Part shown: in pieces, positions 8,574 through 18,183 of the stretch | Position numbering within the stretch: position 1 is the first letter of the stretch | How the letters are laid out: the number at the start of each line of letters is the position of its first letter | NCBI RefSeq assembly: GCF_048270265.1 | Contig: NZ_JBLWTD010000001.1 | Location: 248,001 to 312,000 of the forward strand | From: Maricaulis sp048270265 | Lineage (GTDB): Bacteria > Pseudomonadota > Alphaproteobacteria > Caulobacterales > Maricaulaceae | Length of the DNA: 64,000 nucleotides | Direction: 5' to 3' | Made by a program: the position numbers and the translations under genes | The notes under the pieces: generated by a model | The model's database searches: none | What the model saw: the letters and a program-made list of their open reading frames with translations, nothing else | Told to the model about the DNA's origin: nothing

Positions 8574-10589
8574 CTAAATATCGAGCGTGCTGATTTCGGG
8601 TGCGTGTTCCTGGATATAGGCGAAGCGGAGTTCCGGCTTCTTGCCCATCAGGGTTTCCACCAGCGCCTCGACCGTCGGGATGCCGCCCTCGGGGATGATG
8701 ACACGGGCCAAGGTGCGCACGCCGGGGTCCATGGTGGTGGTCTTGAGCTGCGCCGGGGTCATTTCGCCGAGACCCTTGAAGCGGCCGATATCCACCTTGC
8801 CCGAGCCCTTGAACTCGTCGCGCAACAACTGGTCGCGATGGACCTCGTCGCGGGCATAGAGCGTGTGGCTGCCCTGGGTCAGGCGGAAGAGCGGCGGCTG
8901 GGCCAGATAGAGGCGGCCGGCATGGATCAGTTCAGGCATCGAGGTGAAGAAGAAGGTGATCAGCAGGGCGGCAATATGGGCGCCGTCGACATCGGCATCG
9001 GTCATGATGACGACGCGCTGATAACGCAGATCCTCGAGCTTGAACTTGGAACCCGTCTGGCAACCGAGTGCCAGTTGCAGATCGCTGATCTCCTGATTGG
9101 CCGAGACCTTGTCGCTGGCCGAGGAGACGACATTGATGATCTTGCCGCGCAGGGGAAGGATGGCTTGCGTCTTGCGATTGCGCGCCTGTTTGGCCGAACC
9201 GCCGGCGGAATCACCCTCGACCAGGAAGAGTTCGGTGCCATCGGCATCGGCGCGGGAGCAATCGGCGAGCTTGCCGGGCAGGCGCAGGCGGCGCGAGGCG
9301 GACTGGCGTTTGACGGTCTTTTCCTTGCGGCGGCGCAGCCGGTCCTCGGCGCGCTCGATCGCCCATTCCACCAGCTTGGTGGCTTCCTTCGGGGATCCGG
9401 CGAGCCAGTGATCGAACTGGTCGCGCACGGCGGCCTCGACCAGTTTGGCCGCTTCCGGCGAGGCGAGGCGTTCCTTGGTCTGGCCCTGGAATTCCGGTTC
9501 GCCGATAAACACCGAGACCAGCGAACCGCCGCCGCCCATCACATCATCGGGGGTGATGAGGGCCGCCTTCTTGGCGTGGCTGTGATCGGCATAGGCGCGC
9601 AGCCCCTTGGTGATCGCGGCGCGGAAACCCTGTTCATGCGTGCCGCCCTGCGGGGTCGGCACGGTGTTGCAATAGGTCTGGCAGAAACCGTCGGCCTCGC
9701 TGCCGAAACCATTGCTCGACCAGGCCATGGCCCACTCGACGCCGCCGCCATCACCGGGGCGCTCGACCTTGCCGGTGAAGGCTTCGGTGGTGACGAGGGC
9801 GGACTTGCCGGTCATCTCGGCGAGCCGGTCGGCGAGGCCGCCCGGGAAGCACAGAATGGTCTCGGCCGGGATGTCGGTGCCTTCGACCATCGATTCCGGG
9901 CAACGCCACAGGATCTTGACGCCGCGGCGCAGGAAGGCTTTCGAGCGCGCCATCGCATAGATGCGCGCCGGGCTGACCTTCATCTTGTCGCCGAATATCT
10001 CGGTATCCGGCAGAAAGCGGATCTTGGTGCCGCGCCGATTGGCCGTGGCGCCGACGCGCACGATCGGGCCCTGCGGCAGGCCGCGCGAATAGCTCTGGGA
10101 CCAGAGGACCTTTTCCCGCGCCACTTCGACCTCGAGCACCGAGGAGAGCGCGTTGACGACCGAGATGCCGACGCCGTGCAGCCCGCCGGAGGTCTTGTAG
10201 GCCTTGTCGGAGAACTTGCCGCCGGCATGCAGGATGGTCAGAACGACTTCCAGCGCCGACTTGTCGGGGAATTTCGGGTGCGGGTCGACCGGGATGCCGC
10301 GGCCATTGTCGGTGACGGTGATATAGCCGTCCTCGTCGAGGGAGACCTCGATCCGGTCGGCCCAGCCGGCCACGGCCTCGTCCATGGAGTTGTCGAGGAT
10401 TTCGGCAAAGAGATGGTGATAGGCGCGCTCATCGGTGCCGCCGATATACATGCCGGGACGGCGGCGCACGGCCTCGAGCCCTTCGAGTACCTCGATCTGG
10501 GCAGCGGAATAGCCCGCCGGCGGCGTCGCATCAGGGATGGGCGCGGGCGAGGACGAGAACAGGTCGGATTGCGAGCTTGGTGATGACAT
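8574..10589 (-). CDS. parE: DNA topoisomerase IV subunit B
   Basis: The ATPase subunit of topoisomerase IV, which with ParC unlinks daughter chromosomes. The 671 residues contain the GHKL ATPase domain (EILDNSMDEA, DNGRGIPV, and the lid motif YKTSGGLHGVGISVVNALS), the transducer domain, and the TOPRIM domain (LVEGDSAGGSAKQARNR, then DADVDGAHIAALL). The YKTSGGLHGVG lid form and the length favour ParE over GyrB. A Ser/Pro-rich 30-residue leader precedes the conserved part, as in relatives. The gene stands alone, convergent with nothing and followed by structured repeats. Confidence 0.93.
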   Translation of the reverse strand: MSSPSSQSDLFSSSPAPIPDATPPAGYSAAQIEVLEGLEAVRRRPGMYIGGTDERAYHHLFAEILDNSMDEAVAGWADRIEVSLDEDGYITVTDNGRGIPVDPHPKFPDKSALEVVLTILHAGGKFSDKAYKTSGGLHGVGISVVNALSSVLEVEVAREKVLWSQSYSRGLPQGPIVRVGATANRRGTKIRFLPDTEIFGDKMKVSPARIYAMARSKAFLRRGVKILWRCPESMVEGTDIPAETILCFPGGLADRLAEMTGKSALVTTEAFTGKVERPGDGGGVEWAMAWSSNGFGSEADGFCQTYCNTVPTPQGGTHEQGFRAAITKGLRAYADHSHAKKAALITPDDVMGGGGSLVSVFIGEPEFQGQTKERLASPEAAKLVEAAVRDQFDHWLAGSPKEATKLVEWAIERAEDRLRRRKEKTVKRQSASRRLRLPGKLADCSRADADGTELFLVEGDSAGGSAKQARNRKTQAILPLRGKIINVVSSASDKVSANQEISDLQLALGCQTGSKFKLEDLRYQRVVIMTDADVDGAHIAALLITFFFTSMPELIHAGRLYLAQPPLFRLTQGSHTLYARDEVHRDQLLRDEFKGSGKVDIGRFKGLGEMTPAQLKTTTMDPGVRTLARVIIPEGGIPTVEALVETLMGKKPELRFAYIQEHAPEISTLDI

Positions 10590-10627
10590 CGCTCCAGCAT
10601 GCCCGAGTCGGAGCCGCTAGGGGAGAT

Positions 10628-11230
10628 TCAAAACAGCCAAAAGCGGTGGGAAAGCCGGCGTTCACAGCCATCGATCTGCGTTTCATAGCGCTGTGCATCG
10701 CGGGCCACATCGGCGGCGACATTCACCAGCCAGCGCTTGGAGCGGTAGGTGCCGCGGTTAAAGCCGCCATGGCCCTCATGATAGGCGAGATAGAGATCGC
10801 GGGCATTGTCCGACGAGATGCCCGACAATTCACGGCTCTTGGACGCATACCAGCCGACGAAGTCGACCGCGTCACCGAAGTTGTTGCGATTGGCGCCGCC
10901 GCGGCCTGTGTCCTCGCGATACCAGTCCCAGGTGCCGTCCAGCGCCTGGGCATAGCCATAGGCGCTCGAGGGTCGGCGCCCCGGAATGATGCCGAACAGG
11001 CGATTGCGCGCCGGGCGGGCATGGGCGTTGAAGCTGGATTCGCGCTTGAGGATGGCGAGCTGGACGCCGGGCGGTACGCCCCAGCGGCGCTCGGTGCGCT
11101 GGATGGCGCGCCACCAGGAGCGATTATCCTCGAGGATCAGGCAGACATCAGCGGTCTGCGACGGCGTTGGCGTCGTGCAGGCGGCAAGGCTGACCAGGGT
11201 CAGGCACAGGAGAAGACCAACGCGTTTCAT
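10628..11230 (-). CDS. Lytic transglycosylase-like lipoprotein
   Basis: A product of 200 residues with lipobox LVSLAAC (Cys at 18), so it is predicted to be a membrane-anchored lipoprotein. The SLT (goose-lysozyme-like) domain is marked by LAILKRESSFNAHARP with the catalytic Glu in KRES, then SAYGYAQALDGTW and LYLAYHEGHGGFNRGTY. These enzymes cleave peptidoglycan glycan strands non-hydrolytically to allow growth or machine assembly. It ends 38 bp from the parE start and reads the same way, so it could be co-transcribed with parE. Confidence 0.85.
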   Translation of the reverse strand: MKRVGLLLCLTLVSLAACTTPTPSQTADVCLILEDNRSWWRAIQRTERRWGVPPGVQLAILKRESSFNAHARPARNRLFGIIPGRRPSSAYGYAQALDGTWDWYREDTGRGGANRNNFGDAVDFVGWYASKSRELSGISSDNARDLYLAYHEGHGGFNRGTYRSKRWLVNVAADVARDAQRYETQIDGCERRLSHRFWLF

Positions 11231-11284
11231 GCCGCGCAGTCTGGCCTGACAGGGTTAATCGAGTCTTGCCGGTCTAGCCTGCGG

Positions 11285-14200
11285 CTAGAACACCATCCGC
11301 ATCACGATACGTGCCGTGTGACGGATGAAGTCCTCACGCAGATCGGCATCGTAATCGAAGGAGAAGACCGAATAGCCCGAGCCTGCCGCGATGCCGAAGC
11401 CGAAGATGAAGCCTGTACCCGGCATCTGCTGCGAACGCAGGGTGAAGGTATCGTCATAGCCGACGAATTGGGCTTCGGTCTCGGTCTCGCCATTGCTGAA
11501 CTCATTGCGGAAACCGGCTTCGATATGAGGCGACCACCAGCTGTCGGCACCGGCATAGCGGGCGCCGAAGGTCAGCAGGGCGGTGCTGGAGAAGCTGCTG
11601 GAGTCCCGCGCATCGACATAAAGATCGACGCCGGAGCCGCCACCGGTTTCGGTGTAGGAGCCTTCATACAGGCCGAGATAATCGATCGAGGCGGAGGGAC
11701 GGAAATAGTAGTTCCCGGCCGTGAAGTCGCGGCCGATGCGGGCCGAGCCGGCGATGTGATAGCCGCTCCAGCTCGCCGTCGGCGAAACGTCGTAGCTGCC
11801 GATCAGGACGCGGCGATTGTGCTCGAAACTGTCATAGCCGGCGGCGCCGTAGAAATCGACGGTGACTTCGCCGAATTGCGAACCGGCATAGACACCCAGC
11901 TGGCCCGAGACGGCGGACATCGGATCGTCAAAGCCCTCGACTTCGGAAATCTCGCTGGCCGAGCCGACGAAATTGATGCCGGCGGCGTAGAAGGGACCGA
12001 AGGGCTGGTCGAAACCGACCGCAAGGCCGAGGCCGTGGCCGCGATAGCCGGGGCCGAAGGAGGTGCCGGCACGATCAGCATAATAGCCGAATTCCTGCAC
12101 CCACAGACCGCCGGTATTCTCCGGGCTCCGCCGCACGGCATCGAGCCGGTTGGCGAGGGCGCCGACAGCGCTGTCATTGGTCGCGAGGGCAAACTGGATC
12201 GCGCTCGAGGCATATTCCGGCAGAAGCTGGTCATAGGCCTGGAAGAACTCGCCCTCGGTCGTCAGCGAGGCGATCGCGGCACCGAGTTCGGCATTGCCCT
12301 GCCAGCCGGCATAGCTGGCCTCATAGGCGCTGGCCTGGTTGGCATTCATGCCGAGCTGTTCGGCCGTCCGCCGCTGCAGCGTCAGGGTCAGGGCATTGGA
12401 GTTGTTCGGATCGAAATTCAGCGCGGCCTCGTAGAGATAAGGCGCGGTTGTATCCTGCAGCAGGTCCAGTGCTTCCTCGATCACCAGGCTGTCGGCCGTG
12501 AGCACGACATAGGTGGCCCCTTCGCCGATCAGATTGGTCAGGGCCGAGGAAATGCGCGAACCGGCTTCGAAGGTGACTTCGCCGGTGGCGTTGATGGCGG
12601 CTGCGATATTGGTTTCGTGGTCGACCTGGAAGCGCAGGACCGAACCATCGCCGAAGCGGGCTTCGCGGATCGTGGTGTCGGTCGTCGCCGACAGCGTGAG
12701 CTGGCCATTGTCGACGCTGATCGCCAGATCGCCATCGGAATCGCTCAAGGCGCCGGAAACGATCGCGTCGCCATTGATGACGAGATTGTCGGCGCCTGCG
12801 CCAAAGCTGATTGCGCCGGTGACCGAGCCGGTTTCGACCAGAAGCGTGTCATCGCCGCTGCCAAACAGGATATCGCCGATGATCGTGACCACGGCGTCTT
12901 CGCCGGCATCGGCGGAGAGGTACTGGTGTACGAGGGTGTTGGCCGTGCCCATCCCCAGATCGATCGCGACGGACTCGTAAGGCACGGCTGTAACGCCATC
13001 CTCCGGCTCGCCATAGATGGCGCGGATGGTCCCGGTATTCGCGACCGAGGTCAGCGTGCCCGAGAGATCGCGCACAGCGATGACGCTGCCGCCACCGGTG
13101 CTGATCGAGGCCAGATCGCCATGATTGATCAGGGATGGCATATAGCCGCCGGCCTCGATGACGAGCGCACGCGCGGTGCCGCCGATACCGACCGAGGTCG
13201 CCCGCAGAGCGCCGGAATTGTTGAGCACGGGGATGATCGCGCCTTCGCCGATGGCGAAGGTGGTGCCGACCGCGGGCTTGTCGGACGAGCCATAGGTCGT
13301 GGTGGCGATAGAGCCCAGATTGAGCATGCCTTCGGACAGGGTCGTTGTGAAACCGCCGGTGCCGTCGATGCGCAGGCCGGTCGTGTCGACGCCGTCGAGA
13401 TCGCCGGTCGAGCCGATGCCGCCGCGATTGACGAAGCTGTAGCCGAGCAATTGCTGGGGCTCGCTCTCATCGACATCCGTGGTGTCCGGATCATCGGGAA
13501 TGGCAGGAATGACGACTTCGCCCAGCACGATATCATGGGTATTCGCCACGATATGCATGGCTGGCGCGCTGCCGCGGCTCGATACGGTGGCAGCGGTGAC
13601 GGTGGATTCGTTCACCGCGGTGTCTTCATTGTCGGCAATCGGGCCATTGACCAGCAGGCCCTGGGCGACATTGCCACTGATGACAATTGCCGAGCCGGAA
13701 ATATTGTCATCTTCCGGATCGAGCGTGAGATCGAATTCCTCGATGAGGTCATCGGTCAGTACGCCGGAAAAACGGTATCCATTCGAGGACACGGCACCGC
13801 TGACCAGAAGGCGGCCACCGATATCGCCATTCAGGCTGACGCCGATCGAATCCTCGCCCGTCGCCGTGACCGAGCCGCCGATAACCACATCGCCGGAGAT
13901 GTCGTCCTGGACGTCAATCCCCACCGAGTCGTCGCCGATAATGGTCAGGGCGCCGGTATTCGAGAAATTGCCGTCAAGATTGGTCAGGATCCGGATGCCG
14001 GCAGAATCATTGCCGCGCACGACGATCGAACTGGACGAGGTGAACAGGATGTCGCCGGTGAAGACTGCGGCGCCATCGACGAGAACCGCAACGCGGCTGC
14101 CACCGGTCGCAGTGTCACCGTCAAGATCGCCATCACCATCTTCATCGGTCGGCAGGGTCTCGGACAGGACCTGGATCGAGCCGGAATTGGTAAAGGAGCC

Positions 14201-14500
14201 TGTATTGCCGCCGAGGACATGGACACCAACGCCGCCATCGTTATCGGTCGTGACCGTGATATTGCCGTTATTGGTGACGGAATTGTCGCTGTCGAGGGTG
14301 AGAGCCGGGTCGGTGACGGTGGTCAGCGTGACGCGGCCCGTGCTGGAAATCACCACATTGTCGGCTACTCCGCCATCGCCCGCCGTAGAGGTGGCGATCG
14401 GGTCGGTGACCGTTGTGGTGACTTCGCGATCCGCGAAGGCGGCAGGGGCTGCAACACTCAGCGTTACAAGGGCGCTGGCGAACATAAAACGGCGACGCAT
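11285..14500 (-). CDS. Autotransporter (type Va) outer-membrane protein
   Basis: A 1071-residue protein with a signal peptide (MRRRFMFASALVTLSVAAPAAFA) and a long passenger of repeated short beta strands rich in Asp, Gly, Thr, Val and Asn (NTGTI, NNGNITV, NSGSI types). This predicts a right-handed beta helix from about 30 to 780. The last 270 or so residues form the translocator barrel (WVQEFGYYADRAG, GLAVGFDQPFGPFYAAGI) and end in the outer-membrane signature ARIVMRMVF. Relatives display adhesins or enzymes on the surface; no catalytic motif is visible here. The ATG follows AGGAGT. Confidence 0.88.
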   Translation of the reverse strand: MRRRFMFASALVTLSVAAPAAFADREVTTTVTDPIATSTAGDGGVADNVVISSTGRVTLTTVTDPALTLDSDNSVTNNGNITVTTDNDGGVGVHVLGGNTGSFTNSGSIQVLSETLPTDEDGDGDLDGDTATGGSRVAVLVDGAAVFTGDILFTSSSSIVVRGNDSAGIRILTNLDGNFSNTGALTIIGDDSVGIDVQDDISGDVVIGGSVTATGEDSIGVSLNGDIGGRLLVSGAVSSNGYRFSGVLTDDLIEEFDLTLDPEDDNISGSAIVISGNVAQGLLVNGPIADNEDTAVNESTVTAATVSSRGSAPAMHIVANTHDIVLGEVVIPAIPDDPDTTDVDESEPQQLLGYSFVNRGGIGSTGDLDGVDTTGLRIDGTGGFTTTLSEGMLNLGSIATTTYGSSDKPAVGTTFAIGEGAIIPVLNNSGALRATSVGIGGTARALVIEAGGYMPSLINHGDLASISTGGGSVIAVRDLSGTLTSVANTGTIRAIYGEPEDGVTAVPYESVAIDLGMGTANTLVHQYLSADAGEDAVVTIIGDILFGSGDDTLLVETGSVTGAISFGAGADNLVINGDAIVSGALSDSDGDLAISVDNGQLTLSATTDTTIREARFGDGSVLRFQVDHETNIAAAINATGEVTFEAGSRISSALTNLIGEGATYVVLTADSLVIEEALDLLQDTTAPYLYEAALNFDPNNSNALTLTLQRRTAEQLGMNANQASAYEASYAGWQGNAELGAAIASLTTEGEFFQAYDQLLPEYASSAIQFALATNDSAVGALANRLDAVRRSPENTGGLWVQEFGYYADRAGTSFGPGYRGHGLGLAVGFDQPFGPFYAAGINFVGSASEISEVEGFDDPMSAVSGQLGVYAGSQFGEVTVDFYGAAGYDSFEHNRRVLIGSYDVSPTASWSGYHIAGSARIGRDFTAGNYYFRPSASIDYLGLYEGSYTETGGGSGVDLYVDARDSSSFSSTALLTFGARYAGADSWWSPHIEAGFRNEFSNGETETEAQFVGYDDTFTLRSQQMPGTGFIFGFGIAAGSGYSVFSFDYDADLREDFIRHTARIVMRMVF

Positions 14501-14607
14501 ACCGACTCCTGATGATCATGGCCGAAAACGGTTCGGCAAACTCAACGCGATTTGTAGCGAATGGAACACGGCTCGTCGACCGTATTGAACGTGTAAACTC
14601 ATACAGA

Positions 14608-14633
14608 CACGGCCGGGATTGCTCCCGGCCGTG
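14608..14633. terminator. Hairpin between glnA and autotransporter gene
   Basis: An 11-bp stem CACGGCCGGGA / TCCCGGCCGTG with a 4-nt loop lies just past the glnA stop on the minus strand. There is no T run on either side, so it is a weak intrinsic terminator or an RNA 3'-end stabiliser. Confidence 0.6.
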
Positions 14634-14668
14634 CCTTCAGTCCGTATGCTGGGAGCCGGAACGCCCGG

Positions 14669-16072
14669 TCAGCACGAATAATACATGTCGAATTCAACCG
14701 GGTGTGGATGCATTTCGAAACGCAGCACTTCTTCCAGTTTCAGATCGATATAGGCGTCAATCTGGTCGTCATCCATCACGCCGCCCTTCTTGAGGAAGTC
14801 GCGGTCGGCATCGAGCGATTCGAGTGCTTCACGCAGGGAACGGCAGACGGTCGGGATGCCCTGGAGTTCCTGCGGTGGCAGGTCGTAGAGATCCTTGTCC
14901 ATCGGATCGCCGGGGTGAATCCGGTTCTCGATGCCGTCCAGGCCTGCCATCAGCAGGGCTGCGAAGGTGAGGTAGGGATTGCCGGCGGGATCGGGGAAGC
15001 GGGTTTCCAGACGCTTGGCCTTCGGCGAGTTGACCCATGGGATGCGGATCGATGCGGAGCGGTTGCGGGCCGAATAGGCCAGCAGGACCGGGGCTTCGAA
15101 ACCTGGAACCAGGCGTTTGTAGCTATTCGTCGAGGCATTGGCGAAAGCATTGATGGCCCGGGCATGCTTGATGATGCCGCCGATATAGTGGAGGCAGGTT
15201 TCCGACAGGTCGGCATATTGATCGCCGGCGAAGACGGGATTGCCATTCTTCCAGATCGACTGGTGCACATGCATGCCGGTGCCGTTGTCGTTCCACATCG
15301 GCTTGGGCATGAAGGTCGCGGTCTTGCCATAGGCATGGGCGACCATTTTGACCGTGTACTTATACATCTGCATGCGGTCGGCCATGGTGGTCAGCGTGTC
15401 GAACTTCATGCCGAGTTCGTGCTGGGCCGGGGCCACCTCGTGGTGGTGTTTCTCGGGTTTCAGGCCGAGGTCTTCCATCACCGACAGCATTTCGGAGCGC
15501 ATGTCCTGGCCGCTATCGACAGGATTGACCGGGAAGTAGCCGCCCTTGGGGCCCGGACGGTGACCCATATTGCCGCCTTCATACTGGCGACCGGTATTCT
15601 GGGGCATTTCCTCGCTGTCGATGGAATAGCTCGTCTCGCCCTGGCTGGTATTGTAGCGGACATCGTCGAACACGAAGAACTCCGCTTCCGGCCCGAGATA
15701 GGCGGTGTCGCCAATGCCGGTAGAGGTGAGGAAGGCTTCGGCCTTTTTCGCGGTGGTGCGCGGGTCGCGGTTGTAGGCCTCGCCGGTGCCGGGCTCGAGA
15801 ATGTCGCACAGCAGGATCATGGTCGGCTGCTGATAGAAGGGGTCCATGAACATGGCGTCCGTATCGGGCTTGAGCACCATGTCGGACTCATTGATCGCCT
15901 TCCAGCCGGCGATCGAGGAGCCGTCAAACATCACGCCGTCTTCGAAGAAGTCTTCGTTCACTTCGGAACGGTCGAAGGTGACGTGCTGCAGCTGGCCGCG
16001 CGGATCGGTGAAGCGCAGGTCGACATACTTGATGTCTTCATCATGCAGTTTCTTGAGAATTTTGTTGGACAT
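14669..16072 (-). CDS. glnA: Glutamine synthetase type I
   Basis: Makes glutamine from glutamate, ammonia and ATP, and is the main entry of nitrogen. The product has 467 residues, a normal GSI length. Visible motifs are the N-terminal beta-grasp (YVDLRFTDPRGQLQHVT), the active-site strand FDGSSIAGW, HHEVAPAQHE, KPMWNDNGTGMHVHQS and NRSASIRIP. The adenylylation Tyr sits in KDLYDLPPQ, so activity should be controlled by GlnE-type adenylylation. It forms an operon with glnB, 41 bp downstream of that gene's stop. The ATG follows GGAGTC. Confidence 0.96.
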   Translation of the reverse strand: MSNKILKKLHDEDIKYVDLRFTDPRGQLQHVTFDRSEVNEDFFEDGVMFDGSSIAGWKAINESDMVLKPDTDAMFMDPFYQQPTMILLCDILEPGTGEAYNRDPRTTAKKAEAFLTSTGIGDTAYLGPEAEFFVFDDVRYNTSQGETSYSIDSEEMPQNTGRQYEGGNMGHRPGPKGGYFPVNPVDSGQDMRSEMLSVMEDLGLKPEKHHHEVAPAQHELGMKFDTLTTMADRMQMYKYTVKMVAHAYGKTATFMPKPMWNDNGTGMHVHQSIWKNGNPVFAGDQYADLSETCLHYIGGIIKHARAINAFANASTNSYKRLVPGFEAPVLLAYSARNRSASIRIPWVNSPKAKRLETRFPDPAGNPYLTFAALLMAGLDGIENRIHPGDPMDKDLYDLPPQELQGIPTVCRSLREALESLDADRDFLKKGGVMDDDQIDAYIDLKLEEVLRFEMHPHPVEFDMYYSC

Positions 16073-16113
16073 GGGCCAGACTCCGAATTTGCTGGGCGGC
16101 AGAGATGGATGGG

Positions 16114-16452
16114 TTAAAGCGCGTCGAGGCCGGTTTCGCCGGTTCTGATGCGGATGACGCGTTCGATCGGGCTGACGAAGATCTTGCCGTCGCCGATCCG
16201 GCCGGTCTGGGCCGCGGTCTGGATGGCTTCAATGGCGGCCTCGACCCGGTCGGCCGGCAGAACCAGCTCGATCTTGATCTTCGGCAGGAAGTCGACGACG
16301 TATTCGGCGCCGCGATAGAGTTCGGTGTGACCCTTCTGGCGACCAAACCCCTTCGCCTCGATGACAGTCAGGCCCTGCACACCGATTTCCTGCAGGGCTT
16401 CCTTCACGTCATCCAGCTTGAACGGTTTGATGATGGCTTCGATTTTCTTCAT
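16114..16452 (-). CDS. glnB: Nitrogen regulatory protein PII
   Basis: A trimeric sensor of 2-oxoglutarate, ATP/ADP and, via uridylylation, glutamine. The 112 residues are exactly family length. The T-loop reads GHTELYRGAEYVVDFLPK, with the uridylylated Tyr in LYRGAEY. The B and C loops are present (GRIGDGKIFV, RIRTGETG). It is first in the glnB-glnA operon, the usual alphaproteobacterial arrangement, and controls glutamine synthetase adenylylation and nitrogen transcription. The ATG follows GGAGTC. Confidence 0.96.
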   Translation of the reverse strand: MKKIEAIIKPFKLDDVKEALQEIGVQGLTVIEAKGFGRQKGHTELYRGAEYVVDFLPKIKIELVLPADRVEAAIEAIQTAAQTGRIGDGKIFVSPIERVIRIRTGETGLDAL

Positions 16453-16530
16453 GGCCGACTCCGAAATCCTGATTTGAGGCTAGTGATGCACTGCGAGCTT
16501 ACAACCGCCAAATGATCCGCGATAATGTTC

Positions 16531-16572
16531 CCGCTCACAAATGCCTCACAATCGGGCAGTTGTGCCGCACAA
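16531..16572. promoter_or_regulatory. Three phased direct repeats in glnB/nnr intergenic region
   Basis: The decamers CCGCTCACAA (16531-16540), TGCCTCACAA (16542-16551) and TGCCGCACAA (16563-16572) start 11 and 21 bp apart, so they lie on one face of the helix. CACAA (16547-16551) and TTGTG (16560-16564) also form an inverted pair. The array sits between the divergent glnB and nnr genes and is a plausible activator or repressor site. No sigma-54 type -24/-12 element was seen. The bound protein is unknown. Confidence 0.45.
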
Positions 16573-16579
16573 TGGAGCG

Positions 16580-18112
16580 ATGATGCCTCTCGATGTGCTC
16601 AAGACCGCTGATTGCGGCGCGTGCGACCGCCATGCCGCCGCCATTGGTGTGCCCGGTACTGTGTTGATGGAGGCCGCCGGACAGGCGGTCGCGCGGGCGA
16701 TTGCTGCCCGCTGGGCGCCGCGCCAGACCCTGATTCTTTGCGGCCCGGGCAATAATGGCGGCGATGGTTTCGTCTGCGGCCGCATCCTGCGCCAGGCAGG
16801 CTGGCCGGTGCGGATCGCGCTGCTGGGTCATCCGGAGCAGCTGCGCGGCGATGCCGCGCGGGCCTTCGCGCTTTGGGACGGCGCGGTCGAGGCGTTGACG
16901 GCCGATTCGGCTGGCGATGCCCGCCTGATCATTGATGCCCTGTTCGGCGCCGGCCTGACCCGGCCGCTTGACGGTGTCGCCGCCGCCCTGGTGACGCGGC
17001 TGGCCGGCAGCGGCCTGCCGGTGGTCGCCGTCGATCTGCCCAGCGGGATACAGGGCGACCGGCCCGATTGTGACGGCGTCAGCCTGCGCGCCGATCTCAC
17101 AGTGAGCTTTCATTGCCGCAAGCCCGCCCACTGCCTGGAGCCTTCGGCCTCACGGTGCGGTGAGGTGGTGATCGCCGATATCGGCATTCCCGACAGCTGG
17201 CGTGACAGCGTGACCCCGGTAGCCCGGGTCAATGAACCGGCCCTGTGGCGCGAGGCGCTGCGTATGCCGGATGCGGGAACGCACAAGCATCAACGTGGGC
17301 GTCTGGTGGTCTTCTCCGGTGGCGCCAGCTCAACCGGCGCGGCGCGGATGTCGGCTCTGGCCGGCTTGCGCAGCGGTGCCGGCCTTGTGACCCTTGCCAG
17401 TCCTGCCTCGGCGCTGCTGGTGAATGCCTCGGCGCTGACGGCGGTGATGCTCAAGCGCTGGGATGCCGACGCCGGCACCGGTGAATTGCTCTCCGGCCTG
17501 CGGGCGACGGCGGCGGTGATCGGGCCCGCGGCCGGGGTTGGCGAAGCCACCCGGCGGGCGGTGCTTGAGGCCCTGGCCCAGCCGGCGCCAATGGTGCTCG
17601 ACGCCGACGCCCTGACCAGTTTTGAAGCGGATCCGCAAACCTTGCTGACGCAGCTGCGGCCGCAGGATGTCATCACACCGCACGCCGGGGAGTTTGAGCG
17701 CATTTTCCCCGGCCTTCTGGGCCGATCCGCCAACCATATCGAGGCGGCGGCCGAGGCGGCGCGGCTGGCGGGCTGTGTGGTTCTGCTCAAGGGGGCTGAC
17801 ACGGTCATAGCGGCGCAAGGGCAGGTGACGGTGGTCAATCGCCACGCCTGTCCCGCCCTGGCGACCGCGGGCAGCGGCGATGTCCTGGCCGGAATAATCG
17901 GTGGCCTGCTGGCGCAATCACTCCCCGCTTTCCAGGCGGCCTGTGCGGGCGCCTGGTTGCATGGCGATGCCGGCCGGCGGCTCGGTGCCGGCCTGATTGC
18001 CGAGGACCTGGCCGGCATGATGCCGCAGGTGTTGCAGGCGCAGGCAGCAGAGCTGGCCCGGGAGCGGGCACTCGCCCGGCTACTGCAGGCGGGGCCTTCG
18101 CCCGGCCGATAA
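16580..18112 (+). CDS. nnr: Bifunctional NAD(P)H-hydrate epimerase / ADP-dependent dehydratase
   Basis: Repairs hydrated NADH and NADPH. The N-terminal epimerase domain (about residues 1-210) has GPGNNGGDGFVCGRIL. The C-terminal ribokinase-like dehydratase domain has KGADTVIA and AGSGDVLAGIIGGLLAQ with the catalytic Asp. The fused two-domain form of about 510 residues is usual in proteobacteria. I chose the ATG at 16580 (or the next one at 16583) because GGAG lies just upstream and the conserved part starts LKTADCGACD. A longer frame to 16541 would translate the upstream repeat array. It is divergent from glnB. Confidence 0.9.
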   Translation: MMPLDVLKTADCGACDRHAAAIGVPGTVLMEAAGQAVARAIAARWAPRQTLILCGPGNNGGDGFVCGRILRQAGWPVRIALLGHPEQLRGDAARAFALWDGAVEALTADSAGDARLIIDALFGAGLTRPLDGVAAALVTRLAGSGLPVVAVDLPSGIQGDRPDCDGVSLRADLTVSFHCRKPAHCLEPSASRCGEVVIADIGIPDSWRDSVTPVARVNEPALWREALRMPDAGTHKHQRGRLVVFSGGASSTGAARMSALAGLRSGAGLVTLASPASALLVNASALTAVMLKRWDADAGTGELLSGLRATAAVIGPAAGVGEATRRAVLEALAQPAPMVLDADALTSFEADPQTLLTQLRPQDVITPHAGEFERIFPGLLGRSANHIEAAAEAARLAGCVVLLKGADTVIAAQGQVTVVNRHACPALATAGSGDVLAGIIGGLLAQSLPAFQAACAGAWLHGDAGRRLGAGLIAEDLAGMMPQVLQAQAAELARERALARLLQAGPSPGR

Positions 18113-18183
18113 TACAGATCGCGGGCTTGGCGCGCGGCGCGTGTCAGGTCATGTTCGAACCACGCCCTCCATAAGGTTGCACC

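Noticed and set aside
8463..10583. 706-codon plus-strand frame opposite parE
   Set aside because: Antisense to a fully convincing ParE; composition (His, Arg, Gly, Asp-rich) is that of a shadow frame.
10577..14512. 1311-codon open frame on the plus strand opposite the autotransporter
   Set aside because: It is the antisense shadow of a GC-rich, repetitive gene; it has no domain, and the minus-strand frame has signal peptide, barrel and ribosome site.
16453..16580. Sigma-54 promoter for glnB
   Set aside because: No TGGCAC-N5-TTGC type element was found on either strand in this gap.
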